The notes under the pieces were generated by a model. That model saw only the letters and a program-made list of their open reading frames with translations, was not told where the DNA came from and did not search any database. A stretch of 64,000 nt of DNA from Roseicyclus sediminis (GTDB lineage Bacteria > Pseudomonadota > Alphaproteobacteria > Rhodobacterales > Rhodobacteraceae), in NCBI RefSeq assembly GCF_025515305.1, contig NZ_JAOPHT010000002.1:186001-250000 (forward strand), read 5' to 3'. Of the stretch, positions 1 to 9,304 are shown one piece after another; positions within the stretch are counted from its first letter, which is position 1; each line of letters opens with the position of its first letter. The translations under genes and the position numbers were made by a program.

Positions 1-615
1 GCCGCGGACTGGTTCGCCCGCGGCGCGGAAGCGGGCGATGGCTGGGGCGCGTACCACCTCGCCCGGATGCTGTCCGACGGTGACGAGGCGGTGCCCGACG
101 ATCCCGAGCGCGCGCTGTCGCTTCTCTCGCTCGCCGACGCCCGCGGCATCGGAACGGCGACGCACCGGCTGGCGCTTGCGTATTGGGACGGGATCGGAAC
201 TCAGGTCGACCACCTCGCGGCCCGGGCGGCGATGGAGCGTGCGGCGGCCCTTGGCCTGCCCGAGGCGCTGAACGATCTCGGCGTCATGGTGGAGACCGGT
301 GTGGGCGCCTTGCCCGATCCCGGGGCGGCGCCGGCGCTCTACGAAGCTTCGGCGCGGGCCGGCTACGTGCTGGGCGGATGGAACCTCGCCGATCTCCTGC
401 TGAACGACGGTATCGCACCGGTCGACCGGGCCGAAGGCTATGCCTGGTGCCTCTGGGCCATGTCGCACGAGACGGATGAGGCGCTTCTGCAGGGCTACCG
501 CGAGAGTTGCGCGGCCCATGCCGCGGGCCTCGCCCCAGACGAGCGTGCCGAGGCCGCCGCGCGCTTCCGCGCCCTTCCACCGCCCGGGGCTACTCCGCCG
601 GAGGCAGCGCCTTGA
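1..615 (+). CDS. Sel1-like repeat protein, 5' end cut by the window
   Basis: The reading frame is open from base 1 and ends in TGA, so the N-terminus lies outside the window. The visible part (about 204 residues) carries tandem Sel1-like (TPR-related) helical repeats, seen as recurring A..G...A...L patterns such as DGWGAYHLARML, GIGTATHRLALAYWDG and GYVLGGWNLADLL. Sel1 repeats are protein-binding solenoids, often in secreted or envelope proteins of alphaproteobacteria; the partner cannot be told. Its 3' end overlaps the 3' end of the convergent cytochrome gene by 26 bases. The family call is good, the function unknown. Confidence 0.75.
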   Translation, partial: AADWFARGAEAGDGWGAYHLARMLSDGDEAVPDDPERALSLLSLADARGIGTATHRLALAYWDGIGTQVDHLAARAAMERAAALGLPEALNDLGVMVETGVGALPDPGAAPALYEASARAGYVLGGWNLADLLLNDGIAPVDRAEGYAWCLWAMSHETDEALLQGYRESCAAHAAGLAPDERAEAAARFRALPPPGATPPEAAP

Positions 616-1480
616 GATAGGCCGCGATCGCCAGCCGGTCGGCATCCGAAAGGTTGGCGAGGTTGCGGATGACGTCCGCCATGTGTCCGCCCGCACTGTC
701 GAAGGAGGGCGTGAACCCGTCGGCGAGATAGGCGGCGATCTCTGCCTCGCTCCATCTCAGTTCGTCGGGCGTGAGCGGGGGGATCGTGCCGGTGCCGGAG
801 GGGTTCGGCGCACCCGTCATCCACGCCGCCCGGTCGAGCCCGCCGAGCGCGTCGCGCGGCGTATGGCATTCGGCGCAATGGGCCAGCGCCTCGGCGAGGT
901 AGCGGCCGCGCTCCGCCTCGGCGCTCAGCTCGCCGGTCACGGTGAAGCCGTCGGGCATGTTGAGAAGGTTCCAGACCCCGACCGTCCGCCGGATCGAGAA
1001 GGGGAAGCCGATGTCGTGGGGCAGGGACGGCGTGTCGGAGGCTGGCAGCGTCTGCCAGAAGGCCCAGAGATCGGCGAGGTCCTGACGCTCCGCCAGGCGA
1101 TAGGCGGTGTAGGGGAAGGCCGGGTAGTAGTTGCGGCCCTCGGGGCTGACGCCTTCCTGCAGCGCGGTCACGAAATCGGCGAAGGACCACGCGCCGATGC
1201 CGTGCTCGGGGTCCATCGAGATGTTCGGGGCACGGAAGGTGCCGAAATCCGACGGGAAGGCGCGGCCACCCGACAGCACGAGCCTGTCTTCCCCGCGCGC
1301 CTCCTCCGGGGCGTGGCACGATGCGCAGCCCGCCGCCCAGAACACCGCCTCGCCCGCCACGGCATCGCCGCTCAGCCCCGCAAGCTCTTCCGGCGGAACG
1401 CGCGCCGGAAGCGTCAGGTAGAACAGGATGCCGAGCACGGCGACCGCGACGGCGAGAAAGAGGAGGAAAACGCGGCGCAT
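590..1480 (-). CDS. membrane-anchored diheme cytochrome c
   Basis: A 296-residue protein with an uncleaved-looking N-terminal membrane anchor (about residues 3-23) followed by two cytochrome c domains. The haem-binding motifs are CASCH (C52, C55, H56) and CAECH (C202, C205, H206). Candidate Met ligands lie downstream of each. It should be a periplasmic electron carrier tethered to the inner membrane, resembling diheme subunits that take electrons from periplasmic dehydrogenases. It lies 42 bases downstream of the cytochrome c'-like gene on the same strand, so the two may be cotranscribed. The exact redox partner is unknown. Confidence 0.85.
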   Translation of the reverse strand: MRRVFLLFLAVAVAVLGILFYLTLPARVPPEELAGLSGDAVAGEAVFWAAGCASCHAPEEARGEDRLVLSGGRAFPSDFGTFRAPNISMDPEHGIGAWSFADFVTALQEGVSPEGRNYYPAFPYTAYRLAERQDLADLWAFWQTLPASDTPSLPHDIGFPFSIRRTVGVWNLLNMPDGFTVTGELSAEAERGRYLAEALAHCAECHTPRDALGGLDRAAWMTGAPNPSGTGTIPPLTPDELRWSEAEIAAYLADGFTPSFDSAGGHMADVIRNLANLSDADRLAIAAYLKALPPAE

Positions 1481-1522
1481 GGACAGGACGGGCCAGGGCG
1501 CGGGGCCCCGGCCCGAAGTGCC

Positions 1523-1990
1523 TTACTGCGACTGCCGGAAGTCGTCGTGGCAGGCCCCGCAGGTACCGCCGAGCGGCCCGAGCGCGGCCTGTACCGCCTC
1601 CAGCCCGTCGCCGGCGACGGCGGCCAGGCCCGTGGCCGCGGCCCCGAAGGCCACGTAGTCCTCGGTGAAGCCGGCCATGTTCTCCCAGATCGCGGGCAGG
1701 GCGCGCGAGCCGTCGAGCGAGAAATTGTCGGTGCCTTCGGGCCAGCTGAAACGCTGGTCGATCTGCGACAGGGCCACGAGGTTGTTGGCCGCTGCCTGCG
1801 CCGCTTCCGCATCGTATTCGGTATTGCCGCGCGCCATGCCGGCGAGAACGCCGATGTTCAGCGCCATGGCGTCCATCTGCCCCTGGCGGGCCTGGACGGG
1901 CGCGGGAAGGTCCTGCGCAAAGGCGGACGGAGCGGATGTGGCCAGTGCGGCAAGCGCCGCGAGGCCGAAGGCTGTTTTACGGATGGTCAT
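1523..1990 (-). CDS. cytochrome c' family protein
   Basis: A 155-residue protein: signal peptide about residues 1-25 ending near AFA, an alpha-helical body, and one haem motif CGACH at C144-H148 close to the C-terminus. C-terminal CxxCH after a four-helix body is the signature of class II cytochromes (c'), which bind NO or act as periplasmic electron carriers. I chose the ATG at 1990 because it gives a clean signal peptide (MTIRKTAFGLAAL) and has AGGGAG upstream; a longer frame exists but lacks signal character. Probably in an operon with the diheme cytochrome downstream. Confidence 0.85.
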   Translation of the reverse strand: MTIRKTAFGLAALAALATSAPSAFAQDLPAPVQARQGQMDAMALNIGVLAGMARGNTEYDAEAAQAAANNLVALSQIDQRFSWPEGTDNFSLDGSRALPAIWENMAGFTEDYVAFGAAATGLAAVAGDGLEAVQAALGPLGGTCGACHDDFRQSQ

Positions 1991-2123
1991 GGTCACTATG
2001 GCTCCCTGTGGGTGGCAAAACGTTGGACGCTCCGGGTAGGACGGTAAGGTGGTGACGGCATGCGTCAACCTAAGCTTCTGTGAACGCCCGCACGGACCCT
2101 GTGCAGAACGCGGCGAAGCCGGC

Positions 2124-2309
2124 CTACGGCGCGGTGAAACGCGGACCGCGCGGCACCCGCTCGGGCGTCAGCCATTCGGGCCATCCGAAGACCAGTTCGA
2201 TCGCCGCGAAGGCGAGGCCGATGCCGATGACGACCGCGAAGGCGATCTGCTGCCTGCGCGATGGGGGCCTGCGCGCCCACAGGAGCATCCGGATCAGGAA
2301 GGGCGGCAT
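2124..2309 (-). CDS. small single-span membrane protein downstream of hpt
   Basis: A 61-residue protein with a basic N-terminus (RRPPSRRQQ) and one hydrophobic segment about residues 26-45, followed by a short periplasmic-type tail. Its ATG overlaps the hpt stop as TGATG, so it is very likely translationally coupled to hpt. No known domain is recognised. It is shorter than most gene finders' default limits in other frames, but its codon bias and coupling argue that it is real. Confidence 0.6.
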   Translation of the reverse strand: MPPFLIRMLLWARRPPSRRQQIAFAVVIGIGLAFAAIELVFGWPEWLTPERVPRGPRFTAP

Positions 2310-2872
2310 CAGCCCGCGGGCGCACGCATCCGCACCTTGCCGATATAGGGCAGGTTCCGGTTGCGCTGCGCGTAGTCGATCCCGTAGCCGACCACGAACT
2401 CGTCGGGGATCTCGAAACCGGTCCAGTCGGCGCGGATGTCCACCTCGCGCCGCGTCGGCTTGTCCAGAAGCGCGATGGTCTTGAGCCGCGCGGGACCCTT
2501 GGAGCGCAGGAGGTTCACCACATGCGCCAGCGTGTGGCCGGTGTCGACGATATCCTCGACGACCAGCACGTCGCGCCCTGCGATCTCGCCGCGCAGGTCC
2601 TTGATGATGCGGACCTCGCGCGAGCTTTCCATCGCGTTGCCGTAGGAGGAGGCCTCGAGGAAATCGACCTCGACGGGCAGGTCGATCTCGCGCACGAGGT
2701 CGGCGATGAAGACGAAGGACCCGCGCAGAAGGCCGACGACGACCAGTTTCTCGGTGCCGGCGAAATCCGCCTCGATCTCGCGGGCGAGTTCCTCGATCCG
2801 TGCCGCGATGGACTTCGCCGAGATCATCTGGATGACCTGGTAGTCGGGGATCTGCCCGGGCTGCGCCATCAT
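2309..2872 (-). CDS. hpt: hypoxanthine phosphoribosyltransferase
   Basis: Purine salvage enzyme joining hypoxanthine or guanine to PRPP to give IMP or GMP. The type I PRTase PRPP loop is seen as [14 protein letters not shown], preceded by the [13 protein letters not shown] flexible-loop region, and the C-terminal [11 protein letters not shown] matches bacterial HPRTs. Length about 187 residues is normal. The start is one of two adjacent ATGs (2872 or 2869); a GGGGG run just upstream sits better for the second. Followed by a coupled small membrane protein; divergent from the COQ10-like gene. Confidence 0.92.
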   Translation of the reverse strand: MMAQPGQIPDYQVIQMISAKSIAARIEELAREIEADFAGTEKLVVVGLLRGSFVFIADLVREIDLPVEVDFLEASSYGNAMESSREVRIIKDLRGEIAGRDVLVVEDIVDTGHTLAHVVNLLRSKGPARLKTIALLDKPTRREVDIRADWTGFEIPDEFVVGYGIDYAQRNRNLPYIGKVRMRAPAG

Positions 2873-2960
2873 GTCCCCCTGCCGAAACTTGCCGCAAAGC
2901 TTGATTTCCGGACGCGTATTTATGACATGGCGCTGGCAGGCGAAAGAAGAAAGGCGAGGC

Positions 2961-3425
2961 ATGCCCGCCCATTCCGAGACCCGGAAACTGCCATACACGG
3001 CCGCGCAGATGTACGCGCTCGTGGCCGACGTGGCGCGTTATCCCCAGTTCATTCCATGGATCGCCGCTTCGCGCGTGCGGTCCGTGACGCCCGAGGGGGA
3101 TACGGAAGTGATGCTCGCGGACCTCATCGTGGGCTTCAAGATGTTCCGCGAGCGGTTCCTGTCGCGCGTCACGATGTGGCCCGGGACCCGCCGCATCGAC
3201 ACCGAGTACATCGAGGGGCCGTTCCGGCACATGCACTCCACCTGGGCCTTCCGCGACCTGCCCGAAGGCGGCTGCGAGGTGGCCTTCGACGTGGATTTCG
3301 AGTTCCGCAACAAGCTTTTGCAGGGGGCGGCGGGGCTCTTTTTCCACGAGGCGATGCAGCGGATCGTGCGCGCCTTCGAGGCGCGCGCCCGCGATCTCTA
3401 CGGCAAGGGCGCCGCGAGCGCCTGA
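2961..3425 (+). CDS. COQ10/RatA-like START-domain protein
   Basis: A 154-residue polyketide-cyclase/START family protein of the COQ10 type. Family features seen are the opening [23 protein letters not shown], the central FRERFLSRV, and the C-terminal amphipathic helix. In eukaryotes and proteobacteria such proteins bind ubiquinone and help deliver it to respiratory complexes; the E. coli relative RatA was described as acting on 70S ribosome assembly. In this lineage the quinone role is the likelier one, but that is inference. ATG at 2961 follows GAAAGGCGAGGC. Divergent from hpt. Confidence 0.85.
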   Translation: MPAHSETRKLPYTAAQMYALVADVARYPQFIPWIAASRVRSVTPEGDTEVMLADLIVGFKMFRERFLSRVTMWPGTRRIDTEYIEGPFRHMHSTWAFRDLPEGGCEVAFDVDFEFRNKLLQGAAGLFFHEAMQRIVRAFEARARDLYGKGAASA

Positions 3426-3432
3426 GCCCGCC

Positions 3433-3897
3433 TCAGCCGAGCGCGTCCAGCACCAGCTTCAAGGCGTGGTCGACGCTGGCCCGCCGGACGGCGTCGCGGC
3501 CGAGCGCGCCGAATTCCACGGTTTGCGTGGTCACGCCGTCCCCGGTCGCCAGCCCGAAGCACACCCGGCCCTCGGGCTTCTGCCCGGACCCTCCGGGGCC
3601 CGCGATGCCGGTCACGGAGACGGCGATCCGGGCATGGGATAGGGCCAGCGCGCCCTGCGCCATCTCGGCGGCCACCGGTTCGGACACCGCGCCATGGGTG
3701 GCGAGCGTCGCCTCCGCGACGCCCAGCATTTCCATCTTGGCCGCGTTGGAATAGGTGACGAAGCCTCTGTCGAGCGCCCTGGACGAACCCGGCACGTCGG
3801 TGACGGCCGCGGCGATCAGGCCGCCGGTGCAGCTTTCGGCGGTGACGAGCATCCAGCCGCGCGCCGTCAGGGTCTCGACGACTTCCCGCGCGCTCAT
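3433..3897 (-). CDS. pncC: nicotinamide-nucleotide amidohydrolase (CinA C-terminal domain)
   Basis: A 154-residue stand-alone CinA C-terminal domain, which deamidates NMN to nicotinate mononucleotide in NAD recycling. Diagnostic stretches are TAESCTGGLIAAAVTDVPGSS near residues 19-40 and VTGIAGPGG near 95-103. Its ATG overlaps the pgpA stop as ATGA, so the two are translationally coupled within an ispDF-pgpA-pncC operon. The full-length CinA N-terminal domain is absent, as is normal for PncC. Confidence 0.9.
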   Translation of the reverse strand: MSAREVVETLTARGWMLVTAESCTGGLIAAAVTDVPGSSRALDRGFVTYSNAAKMEMLGVAEATLATHGAVSEPVAAEMAQGALALSHARIAVSVTGIAGPGGSGQKPEGRVCFGLATGDGVTTQTVEFGALGRDAVRRASVDHALKLVLDALG

Positions 3898-4391
3898 GAG
3901 CCGAGGATCATCGGGACATGGGCGACGACCGCCGCGACCGCGACCACGAGCGCCGCCATCCAGCCCGCGATCAGGTCGTCGGCCATGACGCCCATGGCGC
4001 CCTCCTGCCGGTCGGCCCATCCCACCGGCCCGGGTTTCCAGATGTCGAAGACGCGGAAGGCGAGGAAGGCGGTCACAATCCCCGGCCAGAGGTCGAGAAA
4101 GCCGACGCCCGCGAAGACCGCGCCGTAGGAGACCGGCCAGAGCGCGATCCACTGGCCCGCGACCTCGTCGATGACGATCTCGGAAGGGTCCTTGTCGGCG
4201 CGTCCCGCCGTCTCGCGCGCCACAGCCCACCAGCCGACCACGGTGACCGCGACGGTCGCCGCGGCAAAAAGCCAGAAGCCGCCGAGCACATGCACCGCCC
4301 AGGCCAGCGGAAGGGCGACGAGGCTGCCCCAGGTTCCGGGCGCGGGGCGCAGGTAGCCGATGCCGGCCAGCGTGGCGACAAGCCGGCTCAT
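3894..4391 (-). CDS. pgpA: phosphatidylglycerophosphatase A
   Basis: A 165-residue integral membrane enzyme that dephosphorylates phosphatidylglycerophosphate to phosphatidylglycerol. The family signature is seen: [13 protein letters not shown] near the N-terminus, [17 protein letters not shown] in the middle, and [17 protein letters not shown] with the catalytic acidic residues, then a C-terminal membrane span. It overlaps ispDF by 4 bases upstream and pncC by 4 bases downstream. Confidence 0.93.
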   Translation of the reverse strand: MSRLVATLAGIGYLRPAPGTWGSLVALPLAWAVHVLGGFWLFAAATVAVTVVGWWAVARETAGRADKDPSEIVIDEVAGQWIALWPVSYGAVFAGVGFLDLWPGIVTAFLAFRVFDIWKPGPVGWADRQEGAMGVMADDLIAGWMAALVVAVAAVVAHVPMILGS

Positions 4392-5572
4392 GGCTTCACC
4401 AGCGTCACGGTGGCCAGCGCCGCGATCCCTTCCTCACGACCCGTGAAGCCGAGCCGTTCCGTTGTCGTGGCCTTGACCGACACGCGGTCGACACCGATCC
4501 GCAAAAGGGATGCCAGCGCCGCGCGCATCTCGGCGGCATGGGGCCCGATCTTCGGCCGTTCGCAGACGAGCGTCAGGTCCGCGTGGGTGATGACGAAGCC
4601 CCTGTCGGCCGCCAGATCGACGGCGTGGGTCAGGAAGATGTGGCTTTCGGCACCCTTCCACTGCGGATCGGAGGGCGGGAAATGCGTGCCGATGTCGCCT
4701 TCGGCCAACGCGCCGTAGATCGCGTCGGTGACCGTGTGCAGGCCCACGTCGGCGTCGGAATGGCCCTGAAGCGCGCGGTCATGCGGGATCTTCAGACCGC
4801 ACAGGACAACGTGATCCCCCGGTCCGAAGCGGTGCACGTCGTAGCCGTTGCCGGTACGGATATCCATCGTCTCTCCATCGTTCAGGAAGCGCGCGGCCCG
4901 GGCGAAATCGCCGGGCGCGGTGATCTTCATGTTGGCCTCGTCGCCTGGCGTGATCGCCACGGCAAGGCCATGGGCGCGGGCAACCTCCACGTCATCGGCG
5001 GCGGGGCCGCCGCGCGCGGCATGGGCGGCATGGGCCGCGCGGATCGCCTCCAGCCGGAAGCCCTGCGGCGTCTGCGCCCGCCAGAGGCCCTCGCGGTTCT
5101 CGGTGCCGTCCACCGTCTCCGCCCCGCGCCAGAGCGCGTCGGTGACGGGCAGCGCGGGGGCCGCGCCTTCGTGGGTTTCAAGCGCCGCGAGAACGCCGTC
5201 GATCACGGTACGCGGCACCAGCGGGCGCGCGGCGTCGTGGATCAGCACGAAGGGGAACCGGCCAGAAAGTGCGGCAAGCCCCGCCCGGACGGAGGCGTCG
5301 CGACTCGCACCGCCTTCCACATCGGCAAGCGGCTTCTTCGCGGTGATCCCGGCGGCGGCGTAGTGCCCGGCATCCTCGCTGTTGCGGACAACGACGATCT
5401 CGCCCACGCAGGGGTGCGCATCGAAGGCCTCGACCGTGCGGGCGAGCACGGTTCTTCCGAACAGGCCTCTGTATTGCTTGGGTAATCCACCGCCCGCGCG
5501 CAGTCCGCGACCGGCCGCGACGATCACCGCGGCGGCGACGGGAGTGGTGGGAGTCGTGGCCTCGTCCGACAT
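4388..5572 (-). CDS. ispDF: bifunctional IspD/IspF enzyme of the MEP pathway
   Basis: A 394-residue fusion carrying two steps of isoprenoid precursor synthesis. The N-terminal cytidylyltransferase (about residues 12-225) shows [19 protein letters not shown]. The C-terminal MECDP synthase (about 235-394) shows [15 protein letters not shown] with the zinc-binding Asp and His, [12 protein letters not shown], and [10 protein letters not shown]. Fusion of the two is common in alphaproteobacteria. It heads a three-gene overlapping cluster ispDF-pgpA-pncC and is divergent from dusB. Confidence 0.95.
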   Translation of the reverse strand: MSDEATTPTTPVAAAVIVAAGRGLRAGGGLPKQYRGLFGRTVLARTVEAFDAHPCVGEIVVVRNSEDAGHYAAAGITAKKPLADVEGGASRDASVRAGLAALSGRFPFVLIHDAARPLVPRTVIDGVLAALETHEGAAPALPVTDALWRGAETVDGTENREGLWRAQTPQGFRLEAIRAAHAAHAARGGPAADDVEVARAHGLAVAITPGDEANMKITAPGDFARAARFLNDGETMDIRTGNGYDVHRFGPGDHVVLCGLKIPHDRALQGHSDADVGLHTVTDAIYGALAEGDIGTHFPPSDPQWKGAESHIFLTHAVDLAADRGFVITHADLTLVCERPKIGPHAAEMRAALASLLRIGVDRVSVKATTTERLGFTGREEGIAALATVTLVKP

Positions 5573-5696
5573 GGACCGTGGTGTAGGGGCAAAGCGTCAG
5601 ACGCACAATGCGGCGCGGCGACTGCCTAAAAATTGTGCGACATGGTCAAAACCTGTACTGCAGTCCGGGGCTCGGTTTGAAAGTCCGGGCTTTTCT

Positions 5697-5725
5697 TTGA
5701 ACTCTCCGGGTTCGCGCACTATCGA
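5697..5725 (+). promoter_or_regulatory. candidate sigma70 promoter for dusB-ntrBC
   Basis: TTGAAC (5697-5702) and TATCGA (5720-5725) are separated by exactly 17 bases, placing a start site near 5732, about 22 bases before the TTG start of dusB. It lies in the 181-base divergent gap between ispDF and dusB. Found by eye, no experimental support. Confidence 0.4.
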
Positions 5726-5753
5726 CAGTAACGCATGCACAAGGATTGAGCAT

Positions 5754-6740
5754 TTGTCTGTTTCACTGGCAGGGATGGAGCTGACACCGCCCGTGTTCCT
5801 CGCGCCGATGGCCGGGATCACGGATCTGCCGTTCCGTCGGCTGGTCGCCTCCTTCGGGGCGGGCCTCGTCGTCTCGGAGATGGTGGCGAGCCGGGAAATG
5901 GTCGAGGCCAAGCCGTCCGTTCGCGCGCGCGCCGAGCTTGGGTTCGGCGAGGCGGCGACTGCCGTGCAGCTGGCCGGCCGCGAGGCGCACTGGATGGCGG
6001 AGGCCGCGCGCATCGCCGAGGGGCAGGGCGCGCGGATCATCGACATCAACATGGGCTGCCCGGCCAAGAAGGTCGTCGGCGGTCTGTCCGGCTCCGCACT
6101 GATGCGGAACCTCGACCATGCGCTGTCGCTGATCGAGGCCGTGGTCGGTGCGGTCTCCGTCCCCGTGACGCTCAAGACACGGCTGGGCTGGGATGGCGAC
6201 TGCCTGAACGCGGCCGAACTTGCGTCGCGCGCCGAGGGTGCGGGCGTGGCGATGGTGACGATCCACGGCCGCACCCGCTGTCAGTTCTACAAGGGCGCGG
6301 CCGACTGGGCCGCCATCCGGCAGGTCAAGGACGCCGTGACGATCCCGGTCATCGCCAATGGTGACATCCTCGACGCCGAAGCCGCTGCGCGCGCACGGTC
6401 CTTGTCGGGCGCCGATGGCGTCATGATCGGCCGCGGCGCGCAGGGACGGCCCTGGGCGCTGGCCGAGATCGGCGCGGCGCTTTTCGGGACCGCGACGCCC
6501 AGGGTGCCCCGTGGCCAGGACTTCGCCGCCATGGTCGCCGGCCATTACGAGGACATGCTGGCCTTCTATGGCACCGCGCTCGGCCTGCGCGTCGCGCGCA
6601 AGCATCTCGGCTGGTACATGGACACCGCCGGCACGCCCTCGTGTCTGCGCCGCCGCCTCCTGACCGAAGGCGACCCGCGGCTTGTCCTGCGTCTTCTTCC
6701 GCTGGCGCTGACCGCGGAACCGGAGGCGGCCGCGGCATGA
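5754..6740 (+). CDS. dusB: tRNA-dihydrouridine synthase B (NifR3)
   Basis: FMN-dependent reduction of uridine to dihydrouridine in tRNA. Family motifs seen are PPVFLAPMAGITDLPFR, the INMGCPAKKV loop with the catalytic Cys, VTLKTRLGW, and VTIHGRTRCQFY. I prefer the TTG at 5754 over the ATG at 5775: AAGGA lies 8 bases before the TTG, whereas the ATG has AGGG directly against it. The TTG also adds seven residues (SVSLAG...) that fit the family N-terminus. The stop overlaps the ntrB start as ATGA; nifR3-ntrB-ntrC is the classical Rhodobacter operon. Confidence 0.92.
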   Translation: MSVSLAGMELTPPVFLAPMAGITDLPFRRLVASFGAGLVVSEMVASREMVEAKPSVRARAELGFGEAATAVQLAGREAHWMAEAARIAEGQGARIIDINMGCPAKKVVGGLSGSALMRNLDHALSLIEAVVGAVSVPVTLKTRLGWDGDCLNAAELASRAEGAGVAMVTIHGRTRCQFYKGAADWAAIRQVKDAVTIPVIANGDILDAEAAARARSLSGADGVMIGRGAQGRPWALAEIGAALFGTATPRVPRGQDFAAMVAGHYEDMLAFYGTALGLRVARKHLGWYMDTAGTPSCLRRRLLTEGDPRLVLRLLPLALTAEPEAAAA

Positions 6741-7807
6741 CCGAGGTGACGCAATCTTTGTGGGTCTCGCTGCCTGTGCCCGCGCTCATCGTGGATGCAC
6801 AGGACCGGATCTGCGACGTGAACCCCGCGGCCGAGACCTTTCTCAACGCCTCCAAGAAGTCGCTCGACGGTCATCCGGTCTGGGACAAGATCTTCGTCGA
6901 TGCGCCGCTGGAGGAAGCGTTCGGGCGCATCCGCGAGGGTCACTCCGCGCTTTTCGTCAACGCCGTCGATGTCGGCACCGGCAGCCGCAAGCCCGTCTCC
7001 TGCGACGTGCAGATCGCGCCGCTCGCCGACAAGCCCGACCATGTGCTGGTGCTGCTCGAGAACCGGGAACTGGCCGGGCGGCTCGACCGGGCGATGCATT
7101 CGAAATCGGCCGCGAAATCCGCGATCGGCATGGCCGAGATGCTGGCCCACGAGATCAAGAACCCGCTGGCCGGCATCACCGGCGCGGCGCAGCTCATCTC
7201 GATGAGCGCGACCGGCGAGGAGCGGGAGCTGACCGATCTGATCGTCGAGGAAACCCGCCGTATCCTCAAGCTCCTCAGCCAGGTGGAGGAATTCGGCAAT
7301 GTCCGTCCGCCCGAGCGGCGCGCGGTCAACATCCACGACGTGCTCGACCGGGCGCGCAAGCTCGCCGCCGTGGGGTTCGCCGCGCATATGGAGATCGAGG
7401 ACGACTACGACCCCTCGCTGCCGCCCACTTGGGGCGATCCCGACCAGTTGCAGCAGGTTTTCCTCAACCTCCTCAAGAACGCCGCCGAAGCCGGGCGGCA
7501 CGGTGGCACGATCCGCATCCGCACCTTCTACGAGCTTTCGCTGAAGGTCCGCCGCAAGGACGGCACCGGCGCCGCCGTGCCGCTTCAGGTCGAGGTGATC
7601 GACGACGGCCCCGGCATCCCGCCGGAAATCGCCTCGGACATCTTCGAGCCCTTCGTCTCGGGGCGTGAGAACGGCACGGGCCTCGGGCTCGCGCTGATCT
7701 CCAAGATCATATCGGACCATGACGGCTGGATCGCGGTCGATTCCGTGCCGGGCCGCACCGTCTTCCGCATCTCCCTTCCCATCGCGCCGCGCGAGGTTTC
7801 GCAATGA
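6737..7807 (+). CDS. ntrB: nitrogen regulation sensor histidine kinase NtrB
   Basis: A 356-residue soluble kinase that phosphorylates or dephosphorylates NtrC under control of PII (GlnB). It has an N-terminal PAS domain (about 8-110), the H-box EMLAHEIKNPLAGI with H138, the N-box NLLKNAAEA, and the ATP lid DDGPGIPPE and GTGLGLALISKI. Standard length, no membrane span. Coupled to dusB by ATGA overlap and 33 bases upstream of ntrC. Confidence 0.95.
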   Translation: MTEVTQSLWVSLPVPALIVDAQDRICDVNPAAETFLNASKKSLDGHPVWDKIFVDAPLEEAFGRIREGHSALFVNAVDVGTGSRKPVSCDVQIAPLADKPDHVLVLLENRELAGRLDRAMHSKSAAKSAIGMAEMLAHEIKNPLAGITGAAQLISMSATGEERELTDLIVEETRRILKLLSQVEEFGNVRPPERRAVNIHDVLDRARKLAAVGFAAHMEIEDDYDPSLPPTWGDPDQLQQVFLNLLKNAAEAGRHGGTIRIRTFYELSLKVRRKDGTGAAVPLQVEVIDDGPGIPPEIASDIFEPFVSGRENGTGLGLALISKIISDHDGWIAVDSVPGRTVFRISLPIAPREVSQ

Positions 7808-7840
7808 GCGCCAATTCCCTGACCACCGGAGCATTCTGAC

Positions 7841-9217
7841 ATGGACGGTACCGTTCTCGTCGCCGACGACGACCGCACAATCCGCACGGTCCTGACCCAG
7901 GCGCTGACCCGCGCGGGCTGCAAGGTGCATGCGACCTCGAGCCTGATGACGCTGATGCGCTGGGTCGAGGAGGGGAAGGGCGACCTCGTGATCTCCGACG
8001 TCATCATGCCCGACGGCAACGGGCTCGAGACGCTGCCGCAGATTTCCGAGCGGCGCCCGGGCCTGCCCGTCATCATCATCTCGGCGCAGAACACAATCAT
8101 GACGGCGATCCAGGCCACCGAGGCCGACGCCTACGACTACCTGCCGAAGCCCTTCGATCTGCCCGACCTGATGAAGCGGGCGGCCCGCGCGCTCGACCAG
8201 AAGCGCCGCGCCACGCCCGCCGTGCGCACCCCGTCCGAGCCGGTCCCATCGGCGCAGGAGGATCTGCCCCTGGTGGGCCGGACGCCGTCGATGCAGGCGC
8301 TCTACCGGCTTGTGGCCCGTGTGATGAACACCGACCTTCCGGTTCTCATCACCGGCGAGAGCGGGACCGGCAAAAGCCTGATTGCGCGGGCGATCCACGA
8401 CTTCTCGGACCGACGGACGCTGCCGTTCGTGGTGGCCTCGCCGGGCGACCTGGAGGGGATGGACGGGCCATCGGCGGTGCTTGCACGGGCGCGGGGCGGC
8501 TCGATCCTGTTCGACGAGGTGGGCGATCTGGGCGAGCTGGCGCAAGGCAAGATCGTGCGGATGCTCGACGCGATGGGCGACAGCGCGCCGCGCGTGATGG
8601 CCACCAGCCAGAAGGACCTGATGGAGCGGATGGAGGCCGGCGAGTTCCGGCAGGACCTGTTCTACCGCCTCGGCGGCGTGACCATCTCGGTTCCCTCCCT
8701 GCGCGAACGGGTCGACGATATCCCGTTGCTGGCCAACCATTTCCTCGCCCGGGCCGAGCGCGACGGAACCACCGTCCGGCGCTTTGCCAACGACGCGATG
8801 GACCTGATCCGCGCCTATTCCTGGCCGGGCAACGTGCGTCAGCTGGAAAACACCATCCGCCGGCTCACCGTCACCAGCCCGTCCGAGGAGATCACGCGCG
8901 CAGAGATCGAGATGGTTCTCGGCTCCCAGCCGGCGATCGAGCCGCTGATGGGCGGGGGGGCTGGCGACAAGCTCTCGGCCTCCGTCGGCAAACACCTGCG
9001 CCGCTATTTCGACCTGCATGGCGGAGTGTTGCCGCCGCCCGGTCTCTATGCCCGGATCCTGCGCGAGGTGGAGATGCCGCTTATCGAAATCGCGCTGGAA
9101 GCCACCGGCGGCAACCAGGCTAAATGTGCGGAGCTTCTCGGGATCAACCGCAATACTTTGCGAAAAAAGATCACCGATCTGGATATTCGCGTGACACGGC
9201 GCCGCAAGTTGATGTAA
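7841..9217 (+). CDS. ntrC: nitrogen response regulator NtrC, GAFTGA-less type
   Basis: A 458-residue response regulator: receiver domain (about 1-120, phosphoacceptor D53 in ISDVIMPDG), AAA+ domain with Walker A GESGTGKS (172-179) and Walker B SILFDEVG (221-228), and a Fis-type helix-turn-helix at the C-terminus ([20 protein letters not shown]). The stretch that normally holds ELFGHEKGAFTGA is missing: [17 protein letters not shown] runs straight into Walker B. That motif contacts sigma54, and R. capsulatus NtrC is known to lack it and to activate sigma70 polymerase. The same mode is likely here. Confidence 0.95.
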   Translation: MDGTVLVADDDRTIRTVLTQALTRAGCKVHATSSLMTLMRWVEEGKGDLVISDVIMPDGNGLETLPQISERRPGLPVIIISAQNTIMTAIQATEADAYDYLPKPFDLPDLMKRAARALDQKRRATPAVRTPSEPVPSAQEDLPLVGRTPSMQALYRLVARVMNTDLPVLITGESGTGKSLIARAIHDFSDRRTLPFVVASPGDLEGMDGPSAVLARARGGSILFDEVGDLGELAQGKIVRMLDAMGDSAPRVMATSQKDLMERMEAGEFRQDLFYRLGGVTISVPSLRERVDDIPLLANHFLARAERDGTTVRRFANDAMDLIRAYSWPGNVRQLENTIRRLTVTSPSEEITRAEIEMVLGSQPAIEPLMGGGAGDKLSASVGKHLRRYFDLHGGVLPPPGLYARILREVEMPLIEIALEATGGNQAKCAELLGINRNTLRKKITDLDIRVTRRRKLM

Positions 9218-9304
9218 AAGCGCAACAGGCACGTGGCAGAATAGGCACGGCCGCCAAACGCTCCGGCGGATCATCCGCGGACCTTGGGGGAGCAGTGGCA
9301 GAGC

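Noticed and set aside
2881-2930. Half of an FNR-type site (TTGAT) between hpt and the COQ10-like gene
   Set aside because: The second half ATCAA is missing at the right distance; chance is likely.
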